Assembly: GCA_030654835.1 (NCBI GenBank)
Contig: JAURWS010000021.1
Coordinates: 1-64,000 of the forward strand
Length of the DNA: 64,000 bases
Source of the DNA: Gammaproteobacteria bacterium
GTDB lineage: Bacteria; Pseudomonadota; Gammaproteobacteria; Pseudomonadales; Pseudohongiellaceae
Direction of reading: 5' to 3'
Shown: piece after piece, positions 17,801 through 27,834 of the stretch
Layout: every line of letters starts with the position of its first letter
Numbering within the stretch: the stretch's first letter is position 1
The notes under the pieces: generated by a model
Databases searched by the model: none
What the model saw: the letters and a program-made list of their open reading frames with translations, nothing else
What the model was told of the DNA's origin: nothing
Made by a program: the position numbers and the translations under genes

Positions 17801-20800
17801 GGATCAGCCGCCCGCTGGTGTCTCCCGCCCCCGACTTGAGCATGGCGCAACGCGCGTTCCTGCGGACGTCGGCCCGGCGCACCTGGCGCTACTTCACAGA
17901 CTTCGTCGGCCCGGATGATAACTGGCTGCCACCCGACAACTTCCAGGAATACCCAGCGCCGGTTATTGCCTCGCGCACTTCGCCCACCAACATGGGCATG
18001 GCGTTGCTGGCCGACCTCGCTGCGGTCGATTTCGGTTACCTCACGACGAGAGAATGCCTGCAGCGCATCGACAACACGCTGACCTCGATGGAAAAACTGG
18101 AGCGCTACCACGGCCATTTTTACAACTGGTATGACACCCGCACTTTGCAGCCTCTGCATCCGCAATACGTCTCGTCGGTGGACAGCGGCAACCTGGCCGG
18201 CAGCCTGCTCACCCTGCAAGCGGGGCTGGTCGAGCTGAAGCATCAGCCGCTGCTGTCGCCGAATGCGTTGCAAGGCTTGCAGGACACCTTGCAAGTGCTG
18301 GCCGAAGAGCTGCCTGCCAACCCTGCCCCCGAGCTTGCGAAGAAAGTCATCCTGCTGCAGGACACCCTGCGCGCGCTCACGGCAGGCGCTCCACCGCCGA
18401 CGCTGGCTGCCGTCACCGACGCCCTGCAGGAGATCCACCGCGTCGGCGGGGAGCTGGTTGCCTGGCTGCCTCAGAATATCGATATCGAAGGCGAGCTGGC
18501 TTACTGGACACGGGCCTTCGACGCGCAGTTCCAGGCTCTTCGGGAGGAGCTGGCCGACGCGCATTCGGCAGGCGTGCGGGTCCAGCTCGGCGTCATCGAC
18601 GATCTGCTGCAGCGTTGCCACGCATTGGCCGAGATGGATTTTGATTTTCTCTATGACGCCACCAGCGGGCTTCTCACCATCGGCTACGACGTCAGTGAAC
18701 GGCGCCGCGATACGTCCTGCTACGATCTGCTGGCATCGGAAGCGCGTCTGGCCAGCTTTCTGCTCATCGCGCAGGGACAAGTCCCGCAGACGCACTGGTT
18801 CGCGCTCGGCCGTCTGCTCACCAGTCATGGCAGCAACATCAGCCTGATTTCGTGGAGCGGCTCGATGTTCGAGTACCTGATGCCGCAGCTGATCATGCCG
18901 AGCTACGCGAACACCCTGCTGGAGCAGACCTGCGAGGCTGCAGTGTCGCGCCAGATCGAATATGGTCGGCAACGCGGAGTGCCCTGGGGCATTTCCGAAT
19001 CCTGCTACAACGCCACCGACATCAATCAGGTCTATCAATACCGAGCGTTCGGCGTGCCGGGCCTTGGCTTCAAGCGCGGACTGGGTGACGATCTGGTCAT
19101 CGCCCCCTATGCAACCGCGCTGGCGCTGACGGTAATGCCGCAGGAAGCATGTCGCAACTTGCAGAGGCTGGCCGATCTCGGCTTCCTCGGCAGCCACGGT
19201 TTCTACGAGGCGATCGATTACACGTCCACGCGAGTGCCGCGCGGCAAGCCGTACGCCATCGTGCGCTCATTCATGGCGCATCACCAAGGCATGAGCCTGC
19301 TGGCTTTTGCGCATGTCCTGCTTGACCAGCCGATGCAGCGCCGCTTCATGTCCGACCCGCTCGTGCGGGCGACCGAATTGCTGCTGCAGGAACGGGTGCC
19401 GAAGAAGGGTGCGACGCTGCACCCGCACGCCGCCGAAGTGAACGCCGCCGCCCGCCCGCCCAGCGCTGAAACCGGCGCAATCATGCGCGTGTTTACCGAA
19501 CCGAACACGCAGCTCCCCGAAGTTCATCTGCTGTCGAATGGTCGCTACCATGTGATGGCGACCCATGCCGGCGGTAGCTACAGCCGCTGGCGCGACTTCG
19601 CCGTCACCCGTTGGCGCGAGGATGCCACAGCCGATAACTGGGGCACTTTCATCTACCTGCGCGACCGTGACAGTGGGCGCTACTGGTCGGCCGCGCATCA
19701 ACCGACCCTGCGCCGTGCCGATCGCTACGAGGCGATTTTCGTCCAGGCGCGGGCCGAGTACCGGCGGCGCGATCAAGCGATCGAAGCACACACCGAGATC
19801 AGCGTGTCCCCGGAAGACGACGTCGAGATCCGTCGCGTCACGCTAACCAACCATTCGTCGCGGCGCCGCCGCATCGAGGTCACGAGCTACGCCGAAGTAG
19901 TGTTGGCGCCATTGAATGCCGACCTGGCGCATCGCACCTTCAGCAACCTGTTCGTACAAACTGAAATCCTGCCCGAACTCCAGGCAATTCTCTGCACCCG
20001 ACGTCCCCGCACACCGGGCGAACAAGTGCCGTGGATGTTTCACCTGCTGGCCGCACCCGGCGCGGTGGCCGACACGCCATCCTACGAGACCGACCGCGCG
20101 CAATTCATCGGGCGCGGTCGCACGGTCGCCAACCCTCAGGTGCTGGATGGCAGCGACAGCCCGTCGACCCTGTCGAACACTGAGGGCTCCGTGCTCGATC
20201 CCATCGTGGCAATCCGCCGCACTCTGACCCTGTCGCCCGACGAATCGGCGTGCGTGCAGATCATCTCCGGGGTCGCGGACACGCGCGAGGCCGCCTTGGC
20301 CCTGCTCGAGAAATATTGCGACCGCCACTTCGTCGAGCGCGCGTTTGAAATGGCCTGGTTCCAGAGCCAGGAGGTGCTGCGCCACCTCAACGCCACCGAG
20401 GCCGATGCCCTGGTCTTCAGCCGCCTGGCCAGTTCCGTCATTTACGGCAACGCCCTGCGCCGTGCCGCGCCCGGCATCATCGCCCGCAACCACCTGGGGC
20501 AGTCCGGGCTGTGGCGCTTCGGCATCTCGGGCGATCTGCCGATCGTGCTGCTGCTGATCGGCGATATCAACCGCATCGATCTGGTCAAGCAGGTGCTGCA
20601 GGCACATGCCTATTGGCGCATGAAGGGCCTGGCTGCGGACCTGGTAATCGTCAACGAGGATTTTTCAGGCTACCGCGCGGCGCTGCAGGAACAGATCATG
20701 GGGCTGATCAACGGGGGGCCAGAAGCACAGTTGATCGACAAGCCGGGCGGGGTCTTCGTGCGACGCTCTGAAGAACTGAGCGAAGGGGAGCGAGTGCTGC

Positions 20801-23352
20801 TGCAGACGGTCGCGCACATCGTCTTCAACGATACGGGCGAGACCCTGATCGAGCAGGTAGAGCGCCGCGTGCCTGTCGAGCGGGCGGCGGACCGGTTGGA
20901 ACCCTCGCAGAAGGCAGGCTCCGAACCGGTTTATCCGCTGGCGCCGCGCGAGCGCATTTTCAACAACGGACTGGGCGGTTTCACCCCTGACGGGCACGAA
21001 TACATCATCACCCTCGAACCTGGCCAGACCACGCCAGCACCCTGGGTCAACGTGATCGCCAGCCCGCATATCGGCACGGTCGTCAGCGAGAGCGGCGGCG
21101 CGTACACCTGGGTGGAAAATGCGCATGAGTTCCGGCTCACCCCCTGGCACAACGATCCGCTTTCGGACAGCAGCGGCGAGGCGCTCTACATTCGCGATGA
21201 GGAAACCGGGGTGTTCTGGTCGCCGACGCCACTGCCAGCGCGCGGCCGTTCCGGCTACGTGTGTCGACACGGCTTCGGCTACAGCGTGTTCGAGCACTAC
21301 GAGGCCGACATCGCCTCGGAGCTTTTCACCTACGTCGCCATGGACGCCCCGGTGAAGTTCCTGGTGGTCAAGCTAAGCAACCAGTCGAATCGCGCACGCA
21401 GCCTTTCGCTCACCGGGTATTGGGAACTGGTACTTGGCGAGTGGCGGCATGCCAATCTGATGCATATCGTGACCGAAACCGATCCGCACAGCGGGGCGCT
21501 ATTTGCACGCAACGCCTACGGCCGCGAGTGCGCCAACCGGGTGATTTTTGCCCACGTCAGCGAGCGCGAGCGGTCGGTGAGCGGAAACCGTACCGAGTTC
21601 ATCGGCCGCAACGGCACGCTGTCCAGCCCGGCGGCGATGCGCAGAAAGCGCCTGTCGGGCAGGACCGGGGCTGGCCTGGATCCGTGCGCCGCGATCCAGG
21701 CCCGGATCGAACTGGCCGCAGGGCAGGAGCGCGAGATCGTGTTTGTCTTCGGCGCGGCGCGCGATGCCGACCAGGCACGGCATTTCACTCGGCAATACGG
21801 TGGACCTGCGGGTGCGCGCCAGGCCTTGGAGGCCGTGTGGGAACACTGGAATCGCACCCTGGGCGCGGTGAATGTGGACACGCCGGACCCTGCACTGAAC
21901 GTGTTGGCCAACGGCTGGCTGGTCTATCAAACCCTGTCCTGCAGGGTGTGGGGACGCAGCGGCTATTACCAGTCCGGCGGCGCCTATGGCTTCCGCGATC
22001 AATTGCAGGACACCATGGCGCTGATCCATGCGACACCGTGGCTCGCCCGCGAGCAGTTGCTGCGTTGCGCCGGGCGCCAGTACCTCAAGGGCGACGTGCA
22101 GCATTGGTGGCATCCGCCCAACGGGCAGGGCGTGCGTACCCATTTCTCCGACGACTATCTGTGGTTACCGTATGCAGCCTGCCGCTATGTGCGGATGACC
22201 GGCGATACGGGCGTGCTCGATGAGTCCATTCATTTCCTGGAGGGGCGCGAACTGTACGAGGAAGAGGAGGCCTACTACGACCAACCGCAACGCTCGCCCG
22301 AGGCGGCCAGCCTGTATGAGCACTGCATGCTTGCGCTCAAGCACGGCTTGCGTTTCGGCGCTCATCAATTGCCGCTGATGGGCTGCGGCGACTGGAACGA
22401 CGGCATGAATCTCGTTGGCAAAGATGGCAAGGGCGAAAGCGTATGGCTGGCGTGGTTCCTGGTCGAGAATCTCGAGCTCTTTGCCGGTCTGGCACGCGCC
22501 CGCAACGACGCGGCCTTTGCGGATGAGTGCAGCGCCCAGGCCGCGCGGCTGCGCAGCAACATCGAAGCCCAGGCCTGGGACGGTGGCTGGTACCGGCGCG
22601 CCTGGTTCGACGATGGCACGCCTCTCGGCTCGTCCAGCAACGATGAATGCCAGATCGATTCGATCAGCCAGAGCTGGGCGGTTATCTCGAATGGTGGCGA
22701 TCCGCTGCGGGCTCGCCAGGCGATGGCAGCCGTGGACAAACACTTGGTGCGACGCGACCAGCAGATCATCCAGCTGCTGGACCCGCCCTTCGATATTTCA
22801 GACCTGGAGCCCGGCTATATCAAGGGCTACATACCCGGCGTGCGCGAGAACGGCGGCCAATATACCCATGCCGCGATCTGGACGACGATGGCATTCGCCA
22901 TGATGGGCGACACGGAGCGTGCGTGGGAATTGTTCGCCATGCTCAATCCTGTCCATCACGGCAGCACGCCCGAGGCCATCGAACGCTACAAGGTTGAGCC
23001 CTACGTCATGTGCGCGGACATCTATGGAGTGCCGCCACACACCGGACGCGGCGGCTGGACGTGGTACACAGGGGCGGCGGGCTGGATGTACCGGCTGACC
23101 GTGGAAACTCTGCTGGGCCTGCAACTGGAAGTGGACCATCTACGCATTGCGCCATGTGTCCCGGCCGAGTGGGATTCCTACAAAATCCACTACCGTTATC
23201 GTGATACTGTCTACCATATCACCGTCAAGCGCGTCGGCGTATCATCGGGGCAGGCCATCCGTGTGTGGGTGGACGGCACCGAACGTCCCGACACACGCAT
23301 TCCGCTGGTCGACGACCGCCGGGAACACTTCGTCGAGGTGGCAATCGACTGA
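14833..23352 (+). CDS. ndvB: Cyclic beta-1,2-glucan synthase
   Basis: This giant inner-membrane enzyme makes cyclic beta-1,2-glucan from UDP-glucose. Counted from the ORF-track TTG (14902): N-terminal soluble region (to about 375), two membrane helices (about 378-445), family-84 glycosyltransferase with TLDTDTQL (about 600), further helices (about 795-975), glucoamylase-like region, and a C-terminal GH94 phosphorylase with GCGDWNDGMN (about 2494) that trims chain length. The 2816 aa is close to the roughly 2830 aa of rhizobial NdvB. The frame is open back to 14803 with no ATG/GTG. AGGGAG (14821-14826) sits six bases before an ATA at 14833, followed by DFKEFGFPAHTRN. I chose this start provisionally; TTG 14902 has no Shine-Dalgarno. 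Confidence 0.9.
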   Translation: MDFKEFGFPAHTRNALHHDLDTELHAELFSIEQLKRHAVTLAGRHRINPRPGPDRLLPRLADNARVLLAAYDVITAASTQGQRIVPAEAWLLDNFYLIEQQIGMARRHLPRGYSRQLPRLADGPLAGFPRIYDLALELISHMDGRVAGDNTTQFLAAYQAVEPLRLGELWAFPIMLQLALLENLRRVTVRIVQRREERDAAIFWADRILAVAETEPKRLIHVLAEFANADLPLTAPFVEEFYDRFQAQGPFMTFVQSWVEQKLLEQGVIATELSEAAGQISIANSIGSLRFIGAMDWKQFVESLSVVEQTLREDPMASYASQDFNTRDHYRHVIEDVARGSTCGEQTVAREAIVLAQAAATQRGKQDRTAHVGYYLIDHGRHDLERAVGCRLAWKVRAIRAIRQVCLPLYLGAILLLTVLATAVSLFSFDRLDPDDWRIGFLVFPLIIAASALAVSLVNLLVTLALPPRALPRLDFSHGIPDSHRTMVVVPTLLASPQNVDDLLEAMEIRYLGNRDPNLFFALLTDFHDAPEQTLPGDAALLAYARAAVEALNATYREDRPCIFYLFHRPRLWNPFERVWMGYERKRGKLEQFNARLRGGAQAAFSDIFGDPSLLPSIQYVITLDTDTQLLRDAARTLVGNLAHPLNRPIYDAAKGRVVEGYAILQPRASISLTSAGQSHFTQLFAGDPGLDPYTREVSDVYQDVFGEGSFIGKGIYDVDAFRQAVDGRFPENLILSHDLLESGYARSALVTDVDLIEEYPASYASEASRRHRWIRGDWQLAGWLLPRVPGPGLNGAKPTRQVNPLSALSLWKLFDNLRRSLVPPALFALLAGGWLLGPGSVWLWSLLVVTVVFLPTLVSTVVELIRKPEERDWLVHLSLTGKSAGRPLARILLTLIFLPYDALIALGAILCSGVRMLFTRRGLLLWQLTTYARRNARCTLTDFAMEMWIGPVLAVTLGIALGATQPPTAWIFSAPVLLLWLLSPVIGWWISRPLVSPAPDLSMAQRAFLRTSARRTWRYFTDFVGPDDNWLPPDNFQEYPAPVIASRTSPTNMGMALLADLAAVDFGYLTTRECLQRIDNTLTSMEKLERYHGHFYNWYDTRTLQPLHPQYVSSVDSGNLAGSLLTLQAGLVELKHQPLLSPNALQGLQDTLQVLAEELPANPAPELAKKVILLQDTLRALTAGAPPPTLAAVTDALQEIHRVGGELVAWLPQNIDIEGELAYWTRAFDAQFQALREELADAHSAGVRVQLGVIDDLLQRCHALAEMDFDFLYDATSGLLTIGYDVSERRRDTSCYDLLASEARLASFLLIAQGQVPQTHWFALGRLLTSHGSNISLISWSGSMFEYLMPQLIMPSYANTLLEQTCEAAVSRQIEYGRQRGVPWGISESCYNATDINQVYQYRAFGVPGLGFKRGLGDDLVIAPYATALALTVMPQEACRNLQRLADLGFLGSHGFYEAIDYTSTRVPRGKPYAIVRSFMAHHQGMSLLAFAHVLLDQPMQRRFMSDPLVRATELLLQERVPKKGATLHPHAAEVNAAARPPSAETGAIMRVFTEPNTQLPEVHLLSNGRYHVMATHAGGSYSRWRDFAVTRWREDATADNWGTFIYLRDRDSGRYWSAAHQPTLRRADRYEAIFVQARAEYRRRDQAIEAHTEISVSPEDDVEIRRVTLTNHSSRRRRIEVTSYAEVVLAPLNADLAHRTFSNLFVQTEILPELQAILCTRRPRTPGEQVPWMFHLLAAPGAVADTPSYETDRAQFIGRGRTVANPQVLDGSDSPSTLSNTEGSVLDPIVAIRRTLTLSPDESACVQIISGVADTREAALALLEKYCDRHFVERAFEMAWFQSQEVLRHLNATEADALVFSRLASSVIYGNALRRAAPGIIARNHLGQSGLWRFGISGDLPIVLLLIGDINRIDLVKQVLQAHAYWRMKGLAADLVIVNEDFSGYRAALQEQIMGLINGGPEAQLIDKPGGVFVRRSEELSEGERVLLQTVAHIVFNDTGETLIEQVERRVPVERAADRLEPSQKAGSEPVYPLAPRERIFNNGLGGFTPDGHEYIITLEPGQTTPAPWVNVIASPHIGTVVSESGGAYTWVENAHEFRLTPWHNDPLSDSSGEALYIRDEETGVFWSPTPLPARGRSGYVCRHGFGYSVFEHYEADIASELFTYVAMDAPVKFLVVKLSNQSNRARSLSLTGYWELVLGEWRHANLMHIVTETDPHSGALFARNAYGRECANRVIFAHVSERERSVSGNRTEFIGRNGTLSSPAAMRRKRLSGRTGAGLDPCAAIQARIELAAGQEREIVFVFGAARDADQARHFTRQYGGPAGARQALEAVWEHWNRTLGAVNVDTPDPALNVLANGWLVYQTLSCRVWGRSGYYQSGGAYGFRDQLQDTMALIHATPWLAREQLLRCAGRQYLKGDVQHWWHPPNGQGVRTHFSDDYLWLPYAACRYVRMTGDTGVLDESIHFLEGRELYEEEEAYYDQPQRSPEAASLYEHCMLALKHGLRFGAHQLPLMGCGDWNDGMNLVGKDGKGESVWLAWFLVENLELFAGLARARNDAAFADECSAQAARLRSNIEAQAWDGGWYRRAWFDDGTPLGSSSNDECQIDSISQSWAVISNGGDPLRARQAMAAVDKHLVRRDQQIIQLLDPPFDISDLEPGYIKGYIPGVRENGGQYTHAAIWTTMAFAMMGDTERAWELFAMLNPVHHGSTPEAIERYKVEPYVMCADIYGVPPHTGRGGWTWYTGAAGWMYRLTVETLLGLQLEVDHLRIAPCVPAEWDSYKIHYRYRDTVYHITVKRVGVSSGQAIRVWVDGTERPDTRIPLVDDRREHFVEVAID

Positions 23353-23383
23353 TTGAGATGACCCGAAAGAGAGAATAGAAAAG

Positions 23384-24934
23384 ATGAGCGCATCGGAGCA
23401 ACCCGCAACAAGAGAGATATCTGCATACGCCGGGAGCCCGCTGCTGCCCCACCATGTCGAGACCGTGATCATCGGGACCGGGTTCTCAGGGCTGTTGGCG
23501 GCCATCCGCTTGCAGAAAAAGCACTGCAACGACTTTGTCTTGTTGGAGAGAAGCGCCGAGTTGGGCGGAACCTGGCAGGTCAACTCCTATCCCGGCGCAG
23601 AGGTGGACGTTCCAACCAGTCTTTACTGCATCTCGTTCATACCGTATCCGTTCAGGAAATCCTTTGCCCCGCAAAGTGAATTGCTCGCCTACACGAACCA
23701 CATTATCGACAGGTTCGGCTTGCGCAAGCATGCGCGAACGAACCAGACGGTGACCAGGCTCGCTTTTGACGAGCGCGAGTGTCTGTGGCACGTGGAGACC
23801 GAGTCAGGCGAGAGGTATAGCGCCCGCTTCGTGATCGACAGCAGTGGGGTGCTGGCGAACCCGCACATTCCCATAATCAAAGGTGCGGAAACCTTCAAAG
23901 GAGCGCTATTCCACTCCGGGCACTGGGATCACTCGGTCGCCTATGAGGGAAAGCGTGTCGGGGTGATCGGCTCGGGATGTTCAGCAGCCCAGATCGTGCC
24001 GGCCATTGCCGCCAAGGTCTCCCGGTTGACATTGTTCATGGGCAAGGCGCAGTGGATTCTGCCACGCTCAGACCGGCAGTACGGTGCCGTGGAGCGTGTC
24101 GTGCGAACACTGCCGGGCATACGGCACCTCATCCGCCTGCTCGTCTTCACTTTCTATGACATGCGGTTTATCGCCTTTCGCCGCTACCCGGGAATCTCGG
24201 GCGTCAGTCAACTCATGAAGGACCATTATCGGCGCCGGTTGCAGGAGCATCTGGACAAGTACATCAAGGACGACACGTTGCGGCAGCACATGCTGCCCGA
24301 TTACGAGTTGGGCTGTCGGCGGGTCATACCGACCAATACCTATCTTCCCGCGCTGTCCCTTGCCAATGTCGATGTGGATATAAGCGGGATTGAAGGCATC
24401 ACGCCCCAAGGCATCAGGACCAAGGATGGCAAGGATATCCCCTTGGACATCATCGTCTACGCCACGGGATATTTCGCGTATTCGAACATGAAGAAGGCAC
24501 TGACGTTTCAGGTCGACGGGCTGGACGGCCGCAACCTCAACAGCGAATGGGAAAAAGAGGCGGTCTCTTACAAGGGCATTACCGTTTCCGGTTACCCCAA
24601 CTATTTCAAGGTGAACGGTCCGAACACCGGCACCGGACACAGCTCGCAGATTTCCTACATGGAGGTGGCAACTGATTACATTGTGCAGGCCATTTGCGCT
24701 GTGAAACGGGACAAGAGCATCAAGGCCATTGATGCCAGACGCGACCTGCAGGATACCTACGTCGCCAACATGAGAGGAAAGATGCAAAAGACGGTCTGGC
24801 AGAACGCCACCTGCACTGCCTTTTACCGGAAAAACATGACCGAAGAGGTCACCAGTCTCTCGCCGGAACCGGTGACCGGATTCATCCTTTCCCGCAAGTG
24901 GTTCCGCTTGAGCGACTATCGTCAGCTGAAGTGA
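23384..24934 (+). CDS. Flavin-containing Baeyer-Villiger-type monooxygenase
   Basis: This 516-aa FAD/NADPH enzyme has the first dinucleotide motif GTGFSG (about 32), the BVMO fingerprint F-x-G-x3-H-x3-W ([12 protein letters not shown], about 170) and the second Rossmann motif GVIGSGCSA (about 190). Such enzymes insert oxygen next to a ketone or oxidise heteroatoms. It starts 31 bases after ndvB, possibly co-transcribed, though no shared function is evident. Its stop overlaps the convergent ppk2 3' end by 13 bases. Confidence 0.88.
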   Translation: MSASEQPATREISAYAGSPLLPHHVETVIIGTGFSGLLAAIRLQKKHCNDFVLLERSAELGGTWQVNSYPGAEVDVPTSLYCISFIPYPFRKSFAPQSELLAYTNHIIDRFGLRKHARTNQTVTRLAFDERECLWHVETESGERYSARFVIDSSGVLANPHIPIIKGAETFKGALFHSGHWDHSVAYEGKRVGVIGSGCSAAQIVPAIAAKVSRLTLFMGKAQWILPRSDRQYGAVERVVRTLPGIRHLIRLLVFTFYDMRFIAFRRYPGISGVSQLMKDHYRRRLQEHLDKYIKDDTLRQHMLPDYELGCRRVIPTNTYLPALSLANVDVDISGIEGITPQGIRTKDGKDIPLDIIVYATGYFAYSNMKKALTFQVDGLDGRNLNSEWEKEAVSYKGITVSGYPNYFKVNGPNTGTGHSSQISYMEVATDYIVQAICAVKRDKSIKAIDARRDLQDTYVANMRGKMQKTVWQNATCTAFYRKNMTEEVTSLSPEPVTGFILSRKWFRLSDYRQLK

Positions 24935-25806
24935 ACGTCTGCGAGCAATTGGTCACGAAACCCTTCCAGTTCCTGCTGCCGGGTCTTGCTGGTTTGCGGA
25001 TACTGCAAGTCCAGGTCGCGATAATGCTTCAGGATGATGTCAGCAATAATCAGCCTGGCATTCGCCTTGTCATCCGCAGGTACCACATACCAGGGAGCAT
25101 CCTGAGTGCTGGTGGCACTCAGACAGGCTTCGTAGGCAAGCATGTACTGGTCCCAGAATCTGCGTTCAGTTAAATCCCCTTCACTGAATTTCCAGTTTTT
25201 CCCCGGGTTGTCGATCCGTGCCAGGAACCGCTGCTGCTGCTCCTCTTTGGACATATGCAGGAAAAACTTGATGATCCGGGTACCGTTACGATGCAAGTGC
25301 GCTTCCATCTCGACTATCGACTGGTAGCGTTGGTCCCAGATCGTGTGCACATCCAGTTCTTTCACCGGTAGCTTCTGGGCCAGCAGAATCTCCGGATGCA
25401 CCCGCACTATCAGCACTTCTTCATAGTACGATCGATTGAAGATTCCGATTCGTCCCCGTTCTGGCAAACATTGATTGGTCCGCCACAGAAAATCGTGATC
25501 CAGGTCTGTGGGGCTCGGATGTTTGAAACTGAATACCTGACACCCTTGCGGATTGATGCCACTCATGACATGGCGAATAGCGCCATCCTTGCCTGCCGCA
25601 TCCATGGCCTGAAAAACCAGCAGCAGGGCATAGCGGTCGGACGCGTAGTGCAATTGCTGAAGGTCGCTGAGTTCTTCAACCTGCATGGCAAGCAATTTGC
25701 GGTAATCTTCGCTGTCTTCGTAGTACGGCTTTACCCGTGTCCGCCGTTTGGAAAGCTGCACGTTTGTTCCGGGTTTGACACGGAAACTGCTGATATTGAT
25801 CTTCAT
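24922..25806 (-). CDS. ppk2: Polyphosphate kinase 2 family protein
   Basis: PPK2 transfers phosphate between polyphosphate and nucleotides. Seen are the Walker A-like [31 protein letters not shown], and the lid/Walker B part [28 protein letters not shown]. With the start at 25806 (MKINISSF, preceded by AAGGGA) it is 294 aa, the usual single-domain length, and starts cleanly before the conserved VKPG region. The ORF-track start at 25947 adds an unlikely cysteine-rich stretch. It lies at the edge of a cluster with PhoX, a PhoD remnant and arsenic genes, which suggests a phosphate theme. Confidence 0.9.
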   Translation of the reverse strand: MKINISSFRVKPGTNVQLSKRRTRVKPYYEDSEDYRKLLAMQVEELSDLQQLHYASDRYALLLVFQAMDAAGKDGAIRHVMSGINPQGCQVFSFKHPSPTDLDHDFLWRTNQCLPERGRIGIFNRSYYEEVLIVRVHPEILLAQKLPVKELDVHTIWDQRYQSIVEMEAHLHRNGTRIIKFFLHMSKEEQQQRFLARIDNPGKNWKFSEGDLTERRFWDQYMLAYEACLSATSTQDAPWYVVPADDKANARLIIADIILKHYRDLDLQYPQTSKTRQQELEGFRDQLLADVHFS

Positions 25807-25967
25807 GTTGTCGTTCCCTTCTGCCCGCTGCATGGCTGCCAGTCGACTGGCATTTTCACTGGCCAGGATATTGTCGCACCAGTGAGCGTCCAGTGGTACG
25901 GTAGTGGAACACATACACTCTGCAGTACACATAGACTTTTTTGGCATTTGAATCCAGCAGGCATCCC

Positions 25968-26912
25968 ATGACAGTCACTCGCAATTTCCCCGAAGACGGC
26001 CGCTATTTTCAGCGCATGGCCCCGACACCACTGGTGCCGGTGCAGCTCGAGCTAGGTCAACCACAGATCTGGTGCAAGCTGGAATTCCTCAACCCCAGTG
26101 GCTCCACCAAGGATCGTATTGCGCGTTACATGCTGGAAAAAGCCTGGCGGCAAGGGCAGATTCGTTCAGGTAGCTGGGTCACCGAAGCATCCAGTGGCTC
26201 CACCAGTCTCGCCCTCGCTCTGGCTTGTGCGCAACTCGATCTGCGCTTTCTGGCGGTAATGCCAGAGGGTGTCAGCAACGAACGCCTGCTGGGCATTCGC
26301 GCCTATGGGGGCGAGGTACTCAGTTTGCCCAAGGCAGAAGGCATGGCAGGCGCCATCGGCCGTGCCTCTGCAGAAGCACAGCAGCGTGGCGGCATCTGCA
26401 CACGTCAGTTCGAGAACCCTGACAATCCCGAAGCCCACCGCCTGTGGACCGCACAGGAAATTCTGGCGCAACTGCCCGGCAGCCATATTGATGCAGTAGT
26501 GTCCGGTGTTGGCACCGGCGGCACCCTGGTGGGCTTGTATGAAGGCTTTACCCACAGCGGCTGTCAGACCACGCCGGTACTCGCCCGCCCGATCAACCAC
26601 GGGCTGATCAACGAGCTCGAATGTTGCAGTTTCAGCAGCCGCATCCCCGGCGTGATGGACGGCATGTCGCACATCTTCAGCCACGAACGCCTGCCCGGCT
26701 TGCTGGAAATCGCCGTGGACGACGAACTGGCGCTCAACACCACGCGCCTGTTGATCCATCACGGCTTTCCGGTCGGCCCGAGCTCCGGCCTCAATTTTGC
26801 CGCCGCACGTCTGGCTGCCGCGCAACTACCCCGTGATGCCTGCATCGTTACCGTGTTTCCGGACCGCATGGAACGCTATTTTTCCACCGAATTGTTTCAG
26901 CAGTTTCGTTGA
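25968..26912 (+). CDS. PLP-dependent cysteine synthase family protein
   Basis: This is a fold-type II PLP enzyme of 314 aa. It has the Schiff-base lysine in NPSGSTKDR (about 41), an asparagine-loop variant [12 protein letters not shown] where CysK has [15 protein letters not shown] for phosphate binding, and PVGPSSG near the end. It could be a cysteine synthase using O-acetyl- or O-phosphoserine, or a desulfhydrase. The variant substrate loop (SGSTS) argues against plain CysK. The ATG at 25968 fits better than the track's TTG at 25941. It is divergent from ppk2. Confidence 0.8.
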   Translation: MTVTRNFPEDGRYFQRMAPTPLVPVQLELGQPQIWCKLEFLNPSGSTKDRIARYMLEKAWRQGQIRSGSWVTEASSGSTSLALALACAQLDLRFLAVMPEGVSNERLLGIRAYGGEVLSLPKAEGMAGAIGRASAEAQQRGGICTRQFENPDNPEAHRLWTAQEILAQLPGSHIDAVVSGVGTGGTLVGLYEGFTHSGCQTTPVLARPINHGLINELECCSFSSRIPGVMDGMSHIFSHERLPGLLEIAVDDELALNTTRLLIHHGFPVGPSSGLNFAAARLAAAQLPRDACIVTVFPDRMERYFSTELFQQFR

Positions 26913-26932
26913 GAGTGCCAGCAGTTCGCACA

Positions 26933-27820
26933 TCAGGTCACTTCCGGCTTTGTGCCTGGCACCAGAAATACCGGCAACTCATCGGCAGGTTTTTCCGCGA
27001 ATTCCGTGTCCGTCAGGCGGGCATAAATTTCTATCAGTGTGCCATCCGGATCTTTCAGCCACAGCTCGTGCAAGGGAGTTCCCTTCCAGGTCGTGCGTGG
27101 TGGCTTTTCAATGTGTGCACCAAAGGACACTGCTCGATGATAGGCATCAACCACCGAACATCGGTCTGCCACACCGATGCCGAGGTGATACAGGGTGTCC
27201 TGATGCAGCGTCTTGCCGTCGGAGACTACCAACACAAAATTGAGGTGCAGGTCTGGCCGAATGAAGATTGCGTAACGATGAGTCCATTCCTTTGGCCAGC
27301 TATTCAGAAGCCAGGCGTAAAAGCGCACGCTGGCCGGCAGGTCAGCCACGCGGACGCTGCTATGAAATTCCCACGCCTGTGGCCCTTCGGGCAGATCAAG
27401 CAGCTCGCGCAAAACTTCAAGGCGCGCCTTGATGTGATCGCGTGCAGTGCGAAAGCGGGCCTGAATTGCTTCGGCACTTTTGTCAGGAAAATCGGAGTCG
27501 CCAGCGCGGGGAGCAGGGTCGGTGATGGGCCAGTGGAGCCGTTTGACCTTGCCGGGCAGAACCGGACAAACCTCTTCCGCGCACAGCGTGACGACCATAT
27601 CGATCGTGGCAGGGTCGATGGTATCCACCGACTTGCTCTGCTGCTGCCGGATGTCGATGCCGAGTTCCGCCATGGCGGTAATGGCATGAGGATTGACTTG
27701 TGTCGGCATGGAACCAGCGCTCATCACGTCGGCGCGGTTGCCCAAGAGCTGTCGCGCGAGGCCCTCGGCCATCTGGCTGCGGGCAGAATTAGCGACACAC
27801 AGGAACAATATTCGGGACAT
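26933..27820 (-). CDS. arsC: Arsenate reductase (LMW-PTP type) fused to VOC domain
   Basis: Residues 1-140 form a thioredoxin-coupled ArsC with the phosphate-loop CVANSARS (CX5R) and a redox pair in TLCAEEVCP, then HWPITDPA. It reduces arsenate to arsenite. Residues about 165-280 form a VOC/glyoxalase fold ([45 protein letters not shown]), similar in layout to ArsI C-As lyase but without its adjacent cysteine pair. The ATG at 27820 follows AGGAG and starts 15 bases after acr3, so both are one operon. The upstream ORF-track extension is antisense-like noise. The VOC substrate (organoarsenical or other) is open. Confidence 0.88.
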   Translation of the reverse strand: MSRILFLCVANSARSQMAEGLARQLLGNRADVMSAGSMPTQVNPHAITAMAELGIDIRQQQSKSVDTIDPATIDMVVTLCAEEVCPVLPGKVKRLHWPITDPAPRAGDSDFPDKSAEAIQARFRTARDHIKARLEVLRELLDLPEGPQAWEFHSSVRVADLPASVRFYAWLLNSWPKEWTHRYAIFIRPDLHLNFVLVVSDGKTLHQDTLYHLGIGVADRCSVVDAYHRAVSFGAHIEKPPRTTWKGTPLHELWLKDPDGTLIEIYARLTDTEFAEKPADELPVFLVPGTKPEVT

Positions 27821-27834
27821 ATTCACTTCACTCC

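Noticed and set aside
17362-19197. 611-aa minus-strand ORF inside ndvB
   Set aside because: GC-rich shadow frame; Gln/Arg-rich translation without domain motifs.
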